A DNA stretch of 30,000 nt from positions 1 through 30,000 of the forward strand of contig JADNRX010000491.1 in the NCBI GenBank assembly GCA_015501595.1. The letters are read 5' to 3'. Source of the DNA: Hymenopellis radicata. Taxonomy: Eukaryota > Basidiomycota > Agaricomycetes > Agaricales > Physalacriaceae. A program made the position numbers and the translations under genes. The first letter of the stretch is position 1. Every line of letters begins with the position of its first letter. The notes under the pieces are model-generated. The model was not told the origin of the DNA. It made no database searches and was given only the letters and a program-made list of their open reading frames with translations. Below are positions 1 to 10,544 of the stretch, piece after piece.

Positions 1-97
1 GGAGATCAGCGGGGATGTAGGAGGCGTTGGGGGTGGTCACGAAAACGTCGTCGTGGGCAAATACACGGCCCAATTCGCCTTCGAAGGAATTCGGCAT
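1..97 (-). CDS. 5' end of unidentified gene, divergent from the Plavaka transposase
   Basis: A reading frame opens with ATG at 97-95 and runs off the left edge for 32 codons (starts MPNSFEGELGRV, ends TTPNASYIPADL). I chose this ATG because the upstream leader exons have none and the frame stays open. Leader introns with good signals lie just upstream (117-165, 214-264, 299-349), which argues for a real spliced transcript. I do not recognise the protein. It is transcribed away from the Plavaka gene and may be a second gene of the same transposon or a neighbouring host gene. The coding call is inferred from an open frame plus splice signals only. Confidence 0.4.
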   Translation of the reverse strand, partial: MPNSFEGELGRVFAHDDVFVTTPNASYIPADL

Positions 98-450
98 GAT
101 TTCGATGCTAGGAATACTAAAAGTAGTCATTAGTTCGTCAGGCAGTGTATTGGGTACGACGTACCGGGATAATGGACCAATTCCAAGAGTTCAATGATGG
201 GGAAAGGTGCTGCCTGGAGATCATAGTTGTTGGTTCATGGGAGAGGAAAAAGCGGAGAACATACCGAGCGCGAAGGTCAACGTAAATCCTCGGGCTATCT
301 ACATGAAGTTGTCATTAGTTCATCAGATAAAAAATCCAGGAGAACATACCGACTACCTTCACCAGCACAACGACGACGAAAATCCTCTGAAATCCTCGGC
401 AGTCGAAGTGTTTGACGCAAAGTCGAAGCACAAGGTGTACTAGACGCAAA
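98..450 (-). other. Multi-intron 5' leader of the left-edge gene
   Basis: On the minus strand three short introns follow each other: 299-349 (51 nt), 214-264 (51 nt) and 117-165 (49 nt). The first two begin GTATGTTCTCC and the last GTACGT; each ends in AG. The introns at 299-349 and 117-165 share the branch-site word GAACTAATGAC, so they look like duplicates of each other. The mini-exons between them are 34 nt (265-298) and 48 nt (166-213) and contain no ATG, so they are read here as 5' UTR. Confidence 0.45.
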
Positions 451-870
451 GTCTTAGCACAAAAGAGAAAAACAACAGATGCAAAATCGTGTTGTTCGGA
501 GGGGCGGGGCAGGGCGCAGAGAGGCAGACAGAGTGGGAATGGATGGGGGTAATAGTGGGTCGTGGGAGATGGTATCTAAATGAGCGATCCGATCGTGTTT
601 GAAGCGCAGCCTGAAGCGGAGTTTCAATTGCGCACAGGCCACATTCCTAATCCAGCGCAAGTCCCTCCCACGCCTTGCTCTTGCCATCATGGCCGCCCCC
701 TCGCGTGCATGTGCTGCTCAGATCTGTTCTAGCGGTTCAAAATCCCATTCAGACTTGTTCTAGTGGTGATTGATTGTGATGTGTGGGCGGTCATGCGTGG
801 TAGGATGCCGGGCGTGGCGCGATACCACTCAGATTTGTTCTAGTGGTGTACAGACTTGCGCGGTAACATT
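451..870. promoter_or_regulatory. Putative bidirectional promoter with three repeats of an 18-nt motif
   Basis: The motif CAGAYYTGTTCTAGYGGT occurs at 719-736, 750-767 and 830-847, all in the same orientation. The third copy also sits in a hairpin (ACCACT ... AGTGGT, 824-847). The region lies between two divergent multi-intron leaders. Spacing between copies is irregular. A promoter role is inferred from position; alternatively these are subterminal binding sites for the transposase. Confidence 0.35.
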
Positions 871-1691
871 CGGTGAGTGTCTATTCGCCTTCATCTCCTC
901 TTGAGGCGGCCGGTGCTGTTGTTTCTCTTGCTTAATGGCCTTACACCCTTCTTCTCCTTACCTTGTCTCCTCTATTAAGTCCGCTGACTCGTATCCACAG
1001 AAATCGTGTCTATCTACGCGGGCGCCTGATCTACCGCGGTGAGTTCTTTGAGTTTCTATCGCCGTAATCTGCTCTTGCGGCGACCGGTGTTTCTCTTGCT
1101 TAATTGCCTTTTCTGCATATTAAGTTCGCTGACTTGCTTTCATAGGAACCATGTCCACATGTCTCCGTACCTCGTCTTGCAGACGGTGAGTGCTTCCGGC
1201 CGTATTCCCATTACTCCTTGCGTCGTATGCCACTGTTTATCCGATTTTTCCCCCCCATAAGTACCGTCGGATTCGTCTTGAGCCCCTTGCGTCCTTCCCT
1301 TCCTTCCCTTTCTTATCGCTGACCCACGCTTACAGCCATCCAGCAGCAATCGTTTCACCCCTCAATTGTCGAGGCTCTCGAATTGTTGTTTCCTCTCATC
1401 TCGGTACGTACTGAGGTCTTTCTCTTGATCGTGCTTATTGCTGACCTATGCTATCAGCCACACCAACCAGGAGCAATCGATTCCCCCCGATTGTCGAGAA
1501 TCTCGCAGACTCCAGCTGCCCATAAATCCCGGCATGTTAATCTTACTTTTTGCGGTTTATGGACTTTGACGGCTTTGCACAGGATTGTGTTTCCTCGTCT
1601 GGTTCGCCCAACGACTTGCCTCCGTCTCGTCTGGTTAGCCCAACGATACCGTGACTACTACTAGTCCCTTGCCGCTCTTCCTTCATCCTCA
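871..1691 (+). other. Tandemly duplicated intron/mini-exon leader of the Plavaka gene
   Basis: Four consecutive introns can be drawn: 873-1000, 1039-1145, 1186-1335 and 1404-1457. The first three start GTGAGT and the last GTACGT; all have a CTGAC branch word 10-15 nt before the AG. Mini-exons between them are 38, 40 and 68 nt. Introns 1 and 2 share blocks (TTTCTCTTGCTTAAT, TTAAGTYCGCTGACT). The exons after introns 3 and 4 also share blocks (GAGCAATCG, ATTGTCGAG), so whole intron-exon units were duplicated. A further direct repeat (CTCGTCTGGTT.GCCCAACGA) lies near 1593 and 1626. This is read as 5' UTR because the long frame opens only at 1692. Confidence 0.5.
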
Positions 1692-4600
1692 ATGGCACCC
1701 CTCGTTGCTTGCGAAAACCCGGAATGTTCGCGCTCATTTGCCAGTCTTCAGGCGATGCGCAGCCACCTTCGTCAGGCGAAAAGCTGTAACTGGTGGATCG
1801 CCTTCAGCAAGAATCCCGCCCATATCGCTGCCGCGGCTCTCAACCTTGAGCCTACGCTCGAAGAGGCCACGATGTCCATGACTAGTGACGCCTCTGCCTC
1901 CGCTGCGCCTAGCGACTTCTACAATATCAACGAGGATGAAGAGGATGAGGAGGACGATGATGCCAATGACGAGGATGAGGGACACGGTCAACTTCATGAG
2001 AGCGACGAGATGGAGGAGGATCTTGAGGAGGAACATGTTCCCGATGAGGAGGATGTGGACGTTGACGACGACGAAGATGCGGGAGCCGTATTTCGGGAGT
2101 GGTTGGAGCAGGCTCAAGGGAACGAGGTGTTTGAAACCCTTGAAGCCTCTGATTTCCCCGCTGTCGGACAGGCGGGTCCCGGTCCCTCCACGCAGCGGGT
2201 TCGGATGAATACGCTGCTCGGCGGTCGGGCACGCTACCTCGATGATGAAGACGATACACAGTCTGAGAGAGTTTCTGTTCCCCATCCCACTGCTGGCGCT
2301 GTCATCCGAATGTCCCACACTGTGCATGAGCAGTGGGCTGCGCTTTTCGGTACCCAGATGCCTGGCGATACTGCGATGGACGGGAGTGGCGCCCCAGATT
2401 CTGGAAATGCAGAATGGTACAAGCCCTTCGCTTCTGAACTGGATTGGAGGGTGGCGCAGTGGATGGTTGAACAGGGTATTGGCCACAACGCCTTCAACGA
2501 GTTCTTGAGAATTCCCGGCGTATGTATTCTTTTCTCTCTTTCCTCATCTTTATCTAATTGTTCACGTAGGTCAAGGACAAGCTTGGGCTTTCCTACAGTA
2601 ACACTGCTGGCCTCCACAAAGTCGTCGACTCCATCCCTCGTCGTGCCGGCAAATGGAAAGTTAAACATCTTTCTTTCCCCGACCGTCCCGCTGAGAAGTT
2701 CACTCTGCGCCACCGTGATATTCTCGAGTCCGTTCGCTCACTGTGGGGTGATCCCGAGCTGGCCGAACACCTGGTTTACAAGCCCAGTACCCTCTTCACC
2801 GACGAGTCAGAGAGTCACCGCCTGTATAACGAGATGTGGACAGGAAAGTGGTGGAATTTTATCCAGGTATGTTATTGAATAACGGATTTCTGGACCTACA
2901 TGGACTTACAATGTTATACAGGACAAGCTTCCAAAGGGTCGGACCATTGCTCCCCTCATTGTTTCGACCGATAAAACACAACTCACCCAGTTCTCGGGCA
3001 GCCGTCAAGCCTACCCCGTCTACCTGACTCTTGGCAACATCCCCAGCCACCTTCGTCGTAAGCCCTCTCAACTGGCCTGCATCCTCGTCGCCTATCTCCC
3101 AATCGACAAGATGAACCGAGGAAAGTTGTCCAAGGCAACGATGGGTTCCCGATATCAACGCCTCTTTCATGCGGCGATGACGGAGATCTTCTCACCTCTC
3201 GTTTCTGCCGGTCAGGACGGTGTGGAAATGGTAGGCGGCGACGGTGCAGTTCGTCGCGTTCATCCGATTTTGGCGAGTTACGTCGCCGACTACCCCGAGC
3301 AATGTTTGGTGACTTGCGCAAAGAATGGTTCTTGTCCGAAGTGTCGCTGTAGGACTGACGAGATGGGGGACAACAAGACTTCCTCACTCCGCACACCGCG
3401 CTGGACTTTGGACATCATGGCGGATGCTAAGACATCGACTTCCTCGACGTCGGCGTATTTCGATGCCTGTATGGCTGAGAACGTGTCGGGCCATGCTCCG
3501 AAGCCATTCTGGGCTAATCTCCCTCACACGAACATCCATCTGAGTACCACGCCCGACGTCCTTCACCAACTGTATCAAGGTGTTCTCAAACACTTGATTT
3601 CGTGGTGTCAGACTGTTATGACCGAGGAGGAGATGGATCGAAGAATTCGCTGTCTACCTCCTGGTCTTGGCCTCCGACACTTCAAGAACGGGATCAGCGC
3701 TCTCTCGCAGATCAGCGGGACGGAACGCAAGAATATGGGCAAGATTCTGCTCGCTTGTCTTGTGGGCTCTTCCCTTCCCGAACGTGGTGTGAGGGCGTGC
3801 CGTGCCATTCTCGACTTCATCTATCTCGCTCAGTATTCCACCCATGACGAAGACACCTTGGGCTATATGGACACTGCCCTCGAGACGTGGCACAATAACA
3901 AGGATTACTTCATTCAAGTCGGTCTTCGCAAACACTTCAACTTTCCAAAACTACATTCCCTTCAACATTACGTGCAATCGATTCGCTATTTTGGGGCGAC
4001 GAACAACTTCAACACCGAAATGTTCGAGCGCCTCCACATTGACTTCTCCAAGAAAGGCTGGCGTGCCTCGAACAAACGCGATGAGTACCCGCAGATGACG
4101 ACTTGGGTTCTTCGCAAGGAGAACGTTCATGCCTTCAAACGGTACACGACGTGGATTCAACAGCGACTTCGTAAGTTGTTTATGTCATTCTTCTTTGTTG
4201 TCGTTGTTAATCGCTTGATCTGACAGAACCAAAAACATCGGCTTCCTTACCAACTGCTCCATCGGCACCACCTGCTGTGCGCAGTGGTCATCAGCAGGAG
4301 ATCTTGCTTCCTCGACATCCCAGCATTGTCAATAAGCCGATCCGCCGCATCGCCACCCAACACCACATTCCTCACTTCGCCACACACCTGCTTGCATATC
4401 TGATTGCTCTGGGGCGAGATGCTCTAGGCGATGCAGCTCAAATTTATTCTACTCTTCCATTTACGGGGCTAGACGTCTATTATTCTTTCAAGTTCGCACA
4501 CGAAGGCTTGGGGGATGATTTCGAAGTGCGAGATGTTGTCAAGGCATCACCGCAGGATGGTGGGCGGTTCGATACTGTCGTTGTGATCACTGGTGATGAA

Positions 4601-5046
4601 GCTGAGAGTACAGGCTTACAAGGTACATTTATGTTGTTGCAGCTGGTAGTTCCGAGGCTAACTGTTTTGTAGATACTCGTATCGGGCGTATTCGCGTTAT
4701 ATTCCGTATTCCTGCCTCGATCGCGATGCACGGGATTTCAGTTAAGACCCCGAATCATTGGCCTCGGCATACTTTGGCCTATGTTGAATGGTACACGAAG
4801 CCGGTACTCTCGGCTAAGGCGGCGCGTACACATATGATTCCTTCCCTTTCGAAAAGTTCATTGTGGTCGATTATTCCCTTAACCAATGTTCGTCAGAGTG
4901 CGCATCTTAGTCCAGACTTTTCCAAATGCAGTGAGGATCAGTGGGATATTCCGGTTAGCCAATCGTCAGTATTAGACACTTGTGAACATTTTTTACTTAA
5001 TAATTGGCTTAGTTTATATACTTATCAGACGATTTACTTAGTTTAG
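1692..5046 (+). CDS. Plavaka-type DNA transposase (CACTA/CMC-related), five exons
   Basis: Exons 1692-2519, 2570-2866, 2922-4170, 4227-4622 and 4673-5046 join in frame into 1047 codons. The four introns are 50, 55, 56 and 50 nt with GT..AG ends. The N-terminus has a C2H2-like finger (C-x4-C, then H and C, about residues 7-34), followed by a strongly acidic Asp/Glu linker (about residues 75-135) that may act as an activation or spacer segment. The middle carries motifs I know from fungal Plavaka transposases: a Cys cluster CPKCRC, DVLHQLYQGVLKHL, and ERLHIDFSKKGWRASN followed by KRDEYPQMTTW. The C-terminus ends TYQTIYLV. No stop or frameshift breaks the model, so it may encode a full transposase. 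The Plavaka name rests on recalled family motifs. No TIR was found on the right, and the left end probably lies outside the window. Confidence 0.85.
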
Positions 5047-5570
5047 TAGCTTGTAGCCGAAAAATAACTTTAATTGTTGATTTATTCTGTGAGATGACTT
5101 GCATGTTTATTGATGGAGCCTGAGTTGCACGTGAGGTTGGCTGTATATGAAGTATGTGCATGAAGTTGTGTTAAGAGATCTTTAGATGTCTTGAGTTGAG
5201 AGCTGTGATGATTTGAGTCTTGAATTGTCTGAGGATGAATGTGTTGAAAGCACATATCTAAAGTTATCTTTAGACGTCTTTAGCTGTCTTAAGTTGCATG
5301 CAATAACACAGCTGCTTTAAGATGCCTTTGGAGCTTTAAGTTGCTTTAACAGACTTAAGTTTGATGTTACGAAGACATCAGACTTGAGTCGCTTAAAGGC
5401 AATAGGGCCTTTCCTGATGCCCCTGTGGGGATGATTGCTTCAAGCATCAGGATATGGATAGCTACGAAGTAAAGGTCAGAAGATGACTTTTTCTTCACCT
5501 TGACCAGGACTGATGTACGTGCAGAGTTAGGCGGAATCCGACATCGACAAAGATCAGTTCATCATAGGCG
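5047..5570. other. Gene-free A+T-rich stretch rich in TTAAG words
   Basis: After the transposase stop there is no convincing frame. From about 5165 to 5405 the words CTTTAAG, CTTAAG and TTTAGA recur at short intervals, ending near a segment GGCAATAGGGCCTTTCC. The same style of sequence, with a similar GGCATATAGGCCTTTCC, precedes the Ty3 remnant at 29.3-29.58 kb, so this may be an old LTR piece. Boundaries cannot be set. Confidence 0.25.
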
Positions 5571-5715
5571 TGTTACAGATTGATTTGGACATCCTACCCT
5601 GTGATCTTTCTTTTACATCTAAAGTGGCCTGCGGCAAGGTACATAGTACTTCCAGTATTCTCAGGTCCAGAATTTGAAACCTATACTAGATTTTCCTTTA
5701 CCACGCGCGCTTCTT

Positions 5716-5742
5716 GAGTCAGGCTAATAAAAGGCCTGACTC
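5716..5742. repeat. Perfect 9-bp inverted repeat with AATAAA in the loop
   Basis: GAGTCAGGC (5716-5724) and GCCTGACTC (5734-5742) are perfect complements separated by the nine-base loop TAATAAAAG. It sits between the Plavaka gene and the E(z)-like relic. A role as transcript end or polyadenylation signal is conceivable but unproven. Confidence 0.4.
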
Positions 5743-5877
5743 TGGCAGAACATCCTCTGGACCTTCTCACCTAGCGGAAGCCCGAGGTCCTCCAAAGCTG
5801 CCTGAGCAATCGTTCTCCTTGCCGTATGCCATGATTTTACCTAGTCAATTGCACTCTCTGTAACCAGTCTTCTGCAG

Positions 5878-6480
5878 TGTTCACCCCTGCGTACATGATG
5901 GACCGTGTGATGAGATGGTCGTAGACTGTTAGTGCTATTTATTGGGATGCCAGTGTCTGCATAGTTGCAATTGTGCGCTGACCTGTAAGTGGCCACTGAT
6001 TTTCGCAATTGGATACTAGTAACCTAGCATTGGTGCACAGGCGATCGTAGGCGAAAGGGCTGCTCCTGTTATGTGGAGGGGGGATGCAGCATATCCAACA
6101 ACTGCCCTTGTGCTCAGCAGGCGCAAGAGTGTGATCCAGAATTATGCCGCAAATGCGGAGTGAGGTTTGTCCTATGTAGCCTCCTACTGGAAGTCTCTAA
6201 ACTTGATCTCTCACAGGAACTAGATAGCATGGAAAAGCGTTGATACTGAAGGCCCATCTCCAGATATGGGATGGGAGTCCAAGTGCTATGCTACTCAAAT
6301 CCGTTCACAACTCGTGGAGATATTGACTACTTTGTACAAAATGCTCAACTATCTGAGATAAAGTGGCACATTTCTGCAAGCTTCGCTGCAGTGCTACCCT
6401 ATCGGGTTTGGTGTCATCTTAAGCGGATTTTTGCCAGCTTTCCAACGGTTTCATCCGCGAGTGATTTGGACGCGATTTGA
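5878..6480 (+). pseudogene. Decayed Enhancer-of-zeste (EZH2)-like CXC/SET fragment
   Basis: Spliced reading (exon to 5984, intron 5985-6040, exon 6041-6164, intron 6165-6216) gives the cysteine pattern of the pre-SET CXC domain of H3K27 methyltransferases. In order: VHPCVHDGPCD; a Cys run LGCQCLHSCNCALTC; then RRKGCSCYVEGGCS; and NNCPCAQQAQECDPELCRKC, the last being the family signature. Both introns have GT..AG ends (56 and 52 nt). After the second intron the start of a SET domain is still visible, but in shifting frames (KALILKAH, then SRYGMGV). A stop interrupts the CXC part (TGT TAG TGC, about 5930) and another follows the second intron. N-terminus and most of SET are missing. Possibly one of the extra E(z)-like copies of Agaricomycetes or a fragment carried by a transposon. 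A weakly suggestive stretch at about 5575-5650 may be more of it. Confidence 0.65.
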
Positions 6481-6641
6481 GCGAGCTGCTCCCTTATCAG
6501 TGGTGCATGCTCAACTCCTTCAGTTAAGACTTCGCTGTTTTTGGGCCTCCTACTACTGGGGCTTGATCCGGAGCACCCAGGGAATGTTCTAGATCGATTC
6601 TGTGATAGAATCAGCTGATTTCCGCTCCAAGAAGCGAGTCT
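6481..6641. other. Short gene-free junction between E(z)-like relic and Ty3 element
   Basis: The plus strand has no further SET-like reading. The minus strand continues from the RT remnant without recognisable RNase H or integrase. The Ty3 element therefore ends abruptly here, losing RNase H, integrase and 3' LTR. Confidence 0.4.
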
Positions 6642-7663
6642 TTAACAGCTGTTGTACAGTCTGTAGGGTAGTCCTTCTTGGGAATGACCAAGTACTGGCA
6701 CCTCCTGTAAAACCCTCTTTGCTCCTGGAATGCATACTCTTCATCCTCCTCCCATTTCCAAGGCTTGCCCTTCTTCAACAACTCAAATAATGGACCACAT
6801 ATATCGGAGAAAAATGAGATGAACAGGGTGAAGTACACTACCATCCCGATGAAGGTTTGTAGCTTCGAAACTTTCATTGGGCGCTTCAGTTCGACGATGG
6901 CCTTGACCTTTTCTTCGTGTGTTGAAAGGCCCAGTCGCGAAACTTGATGTCCAAGCAACAGAATTGAGTTGTAAAAGAAGTGGCACTTTGTAAGAGATAA
7001 AGTTATGCCCGCTTCCTCTATCGCAGTCAACACCTGATCCAAGTGTCTTAGATGCTCTTCGTAGGATTGGGAGTATATGACGATGTCGTCTATGTACACA
7101 AGGGCGAACGACCACAAGTACGGCGACAAAACTGATTGCATTAACCTCTGGAAAATCAATGGCCCGTTTCGTAGCCCGAATGGCATCCTTAGGAAGTGGA
7201 ACAGTCCTCTATGTGTACGAAAAGCTGTCTTCTCGACATCGTCTTGGAATAGGTCCATCTGAGTGAAGCCAGAGAGCGCGTCCAGGGCTGAAAACACTTG
7301 TGCTCCCGAGAGGGCCGCAAGAATTTCAGCCTGCCGAGGAATTGGAAACTCATCTGGAATTGTGGCCACGTTGATTCTTCGATAATCAACGCAGAACCTC
7401 GGTTTCCCATTCCGATATGCTATCACGACCGGGGCTGACCATGGCAACTTTGACGATTCGATTACTCGTTGCTGGATCCAAACGTCGATTTGCTTGTTGA
7501 TGACTTCCCTTTTCGCTGGGGACGTCGTGTACATAGGAACACTAATCGGTTCTGTGCCCTTCTTCAAACGGATCTTTGCTGTTATTTTCACATTCCCCAA
7601 CCTTCCATCAAAACCAAAAGCTTTTTCGTGTCTTTCCAACATCTTCCAAGCTTCTTCCTCCAA
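6642..7663 (-). pseudogene. Ty3 (Metaviridae-type) reverse transcriptase, frameshifted and 3'-truncated
   Basis: The frame contains the complete RT palm and fingers: FCVDYRRIN, FSALDALSGFTQMDL, EKTAFRTHRGLFHFLRMPFGLRNGP read in order, the catalytic YIDD in ALVYIDDIVIYS, and a primer-grip/thumb region LLGHQVSRLGLSTHEEKV. About position 6720 the homology shifts frame (to RVLQEVPVLGHSQ and YRLYNSC) and stops where RNase H should start (usually YTDAS). RNase H and integrase are absent. It connects upstream to the protease/linker frame by a one-base frameshift near 7665 (the RT frame reads SEHLEEEAWKMLERHEKAFG). It is the pol part of the element whose Gag lies at 8745-12497. Confidence 0.9.
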
Positions 7664-8744
7664 GTGTTCGGAAATAGTACTTCCTGAGGTTTGCGTTGAC
7701 TAAAGCCGCTATCTTTTCTGTCATTGCTTCGTACTTTTCAAACTCCTCAGGCGAACTTGCTTTGTCAAAATACCCCTCAGCGCGTTCAATAGAGCTGATG
7801 ACTTCGCCCTTGCGTATCATTCTGGGATGATCCGTGGGATTCATGACTGGTACTCGTCTGAATCCGGGGGTTAATAGGACATTCAGCGTAGCCAAATAAA
7901 GTGATCCCTTCAGAGGCAAGAGACCTCTCTCGACAATCCATTCTGTCTCGTCGTCCAGGTCTCCTTCCACTCGCACATTGACGCAAGTATGGGCTTTGAT
8001 ACGGTAATCTTGGGCTGCTCTGACGGTCGCCTTCCTCATATCCTCTATCCTTTTTACCCGACATTTTCTGGTTTGCTGGCGTCAGTGTAATTTCGCTTTG
8101 AGGAAGTGCGCCAGACCGTATGCACTTATTCGTAGATTCTTCCAGTCGGAGCTCCCATCCACCGCTAGTGCTCTCACTGAAAATGCTGTTTTTCCAAATC
8201 ACACGGTAGTACCGTTTTCGATATCTCGCGTAACGGACAGTTCATAATTGATATGGTAGTCCTCTCCCAGCAGTAAGGGAACAGACATTTCTGGCACTAG
8301 GAACACTTCTGCGGTGGTTTCGATTACAGAGCCGTCAATGGATTCAGTGAAAATGGGTAAGTCGCAGTATCCTTGTATAGCTCTCGACTTGTCCATGACT
8401 TGCCAAAGCATCATCTTCTTGCCCTTCTTGATCGTAGGTTTGTGTGGCATGCTCCCATAACATTCCACGGACACTAGACTAATGTTCGCACAGGAATCTA
8501 GTCGCTGATCTATGACAGGTCCGTCCAAACTTCCTACTGGGCCCTTCATTGACAACACTGACACTCCCAAAGCTGAACATCTGGAAGCTCTCTTTCGTCA
8601 TGGACGAAGGAGGAAGGGCACTTCGGGAGAAGGAGGATCCGAGGGAACTTCCTCTCCTTTGTTCGGCTCCGTCTTCTTCAGCTCCCAACTGTTATTTGGT
8701 CTGTGGGTCTCCAAATTGAACACTTCTCGTGGAACCTCCTCTTC
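7608..8744 (-). pseudogene. Ty3 pol: retropepsin-like protease and linker, with in-frame stops
   Basis: This stretch stays in the same frame as the end of Gag. It carries the aspartic protease signature (LDSCANISLVS, with DSCA in place of the usual DSGA or DTGA) and VPLLLGEDYH near its C-terminus. A linker follows (VRVEGDLDDETEWIVERGLL, then NPTDHPRMIRKGE), known from Agaricomycete Ty3 polyproteins. Three in-frame stops interrupt it, at 8598-8600, 8199-8201 and 8082-8084; together with the stop ending Gag (8745-8747) all four are explicable as C-to-T changes of CGA or CAA. It was probably one continuous Gag-Pol polyprotein. Now non-functional. Confidence 0.85.
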
Positions 8745-10544
8745 TTAGTCAGAGAACGAGTCTTCTTCCTTGGCAGGAGAGGTCTCTTCTTCCTTGTCGG
8801 GAGGTACCCCTTCCTTTGTGGGAAGGTGAGATTTGGGTGGAACGTATAGATCGCCATCGATCTTCTTACGGTTCCGCTCGTACTCATAATCGTCGGCTGT
8901 CCAGAAAGCTTGTACCTTTTCAATCACGCGTGTAGGATCTAGAGGAGGACGCGATTCCGCGTTCACAATATCGACGTCTACGATTTCCTGAATTCGCCAG
9001 TGCTTGTCTGCATAGGTCTTATACCCTCTGACTCCATTGGAGTACAAGGCTGCCTCTTCAAAATCCTGCTTCATTTCTTCGGCTATGCGATCCATGTCCA
9101 ACATTTTCTGTGAGAATAGAACTTGATATGCCATATTGTACGCTCGTTCCACGCGTTCCGGATCTCTGGCGTAAGGACTCGTTTCGGAAAGCTTTGCTGA
9201 TTTCGAATTCTTCCACTTAGTATTCTGTTTTGCCAAGTAGAGATGCCAATGAGGGCATTCTCGCTTCCAATGATTCTTGCTTCCGCACGCACGACAAGGG
9301 GAAGGGGGAAGTTGGCCGAGTTTGGTCATGACACTGTCGTCTTTCTCGAAAGGGTAAGAGCGTTTTACTCCCTCATTGAATGCTTTCTTTACCACTTGAA
9401 ATGCACTTTTGTAGATAAAGTCGTCATTTGCGCCTACTTCGGCGTTGAAAGCTTCACCCATCTCATTGTTGTCTACGCCAGGATCCAGCTCGACTTCGTC
9501 TATGCTCTCCATGTTACCGTCGAAACCTTCAACATTCATACCTTCCCTGCTGATGGATGGCCCGGGTTTTCTGTCAGGCCACGGATAGCGAAACCGAGGG
9601 TTTATTGGTACTCCTAAGGATTGTAAAATTGGAGCTAGAGTACTCGCCGAAATGGCCGGTCCTTTCTCTCTGTTGGCAGCATAGACGAGAACTACTCTGG
9701 CTAATAGGCTCCGCGTTGATTCGATAGTCTCGACGTGGAGTATTGGCTTCCAAGCGGTTGGAGCCTTCAGCATGATAAGCTCCACTTCATCGCGAGAGTC
9801 TACTTCCACCTTCGCTAGAAGCCGTATAAATACAGTTCTTCGCCCGATAAAGCCAGCTGGGGATTCCGTCTCGTAGCCTTTCTGTCTGAAGGCTTGCAAT
9901 TCCATTACTCTCTGCATCTCTAACACCCATTCCGAGCCTAGCCAGTCTTGTTTCACTGTCTCAATGAATTCTCGGTAGTCTTCTCTCATCATCTCCCAGT
10001 AAGCGTCCGATAGGCACGTATACCATTGGTAAACCTCTGAGTCTTGGTCTAGAGTTTTCCACATCCATAAACCTAAAGCTGTTCTGACTCTTTCTCCTAG
10101 GGAAGCCAAGTGCGATATCTTCCAGAAATATGACATCACGGTCTTGTGCTCTCCGTTCCATTTGGGTAGATCTTCGAACTTCAATTCGCTCTTGATGTAT
10201 GGCTCTGCAGAGTATGTCTTCGCGCCTTCTTCGTTGTTGCTGTCACCTCCTCCTCCTGAACCTGAAGGTCCTCTCAGTCCAGGAGGTCCTTCAGCTCCAG
10301 TGGGTCCCATAAGACCTTGCATTCCTCTTTCTCCTTTGTCGCCCTTGTCTCCTTTATCGCCTTTCGCTCCCTTCTCCCCTAGTTCTCCCTTGTATCCTTG
10401 AACACCTCTATCTCCTTTATCTCCTTTACTTTCCGCTGGACCTGGATCTCCCTTTTCTGTCTTGGGTTTATGAGAAAAATCCCCAAAAGCAGAGCGGAAA
10501 GGAGCTGGAGTGGATGTAGCGGTCGGACCAGGCGTACTTCCGAA
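8745..10544 (-). pseudogene. Ty3 Gag, C-terminal two thirds, with collagen-like tract and CCHC knuckle
   Basis: From the hAT insertion site the frame is open to TAA at 8747-8745. Order from the N-side: a Ser/Thr/Pro stretch; a collagen-like Gly-X-Y tract (10451-10254); a retrotransposon-gag helical region (LPKWNGEHKTVMSYFWK onward, about 10170-9650); a zinc knuckle CRACGSKNHWKREC (CX2CX4HX4C, 9296-9255); and a Lys/Glu-rich tail. Gag packages the element RNA into particles in the cytoplasm. Removing element A and one 8-bp target copy joins this frame directly to 12497-11566, giving about 907 codons. Part of an inactive element because of the insertion and the downstream stops. Confidence 0.85.
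10254..10451 (-). other. Collagen-like Gly-X-Y tract inside Gag
   Basis: The minus strand encodes GDP-GPA, one break (ESK), then about 19 uninterrupted Gly-X-Y triplets from GDK-GDR through GAK-GDK-GDK-GDK-GER to GPP-GLR-GPS-GSG, ending in a Gly run. KGD/KGE triplets dominate the first half and Pro-containing triplets the second. KGD/KGE salt bridges are known to stabilise collagen triple helices that lack hydroxyproline, as in bacterial collagen-like proteins. The tract lies just before the gag helical region, where a trimerising rod could assist particle assembly; that role is inference. Confidence 0.85.

Noticed and set aside
1734..2486. 250-codon minus-strand frame
   Set aside because: Antisense shadow of Plavaka exon 1; composition mirrors the acidic codons on the other strand.
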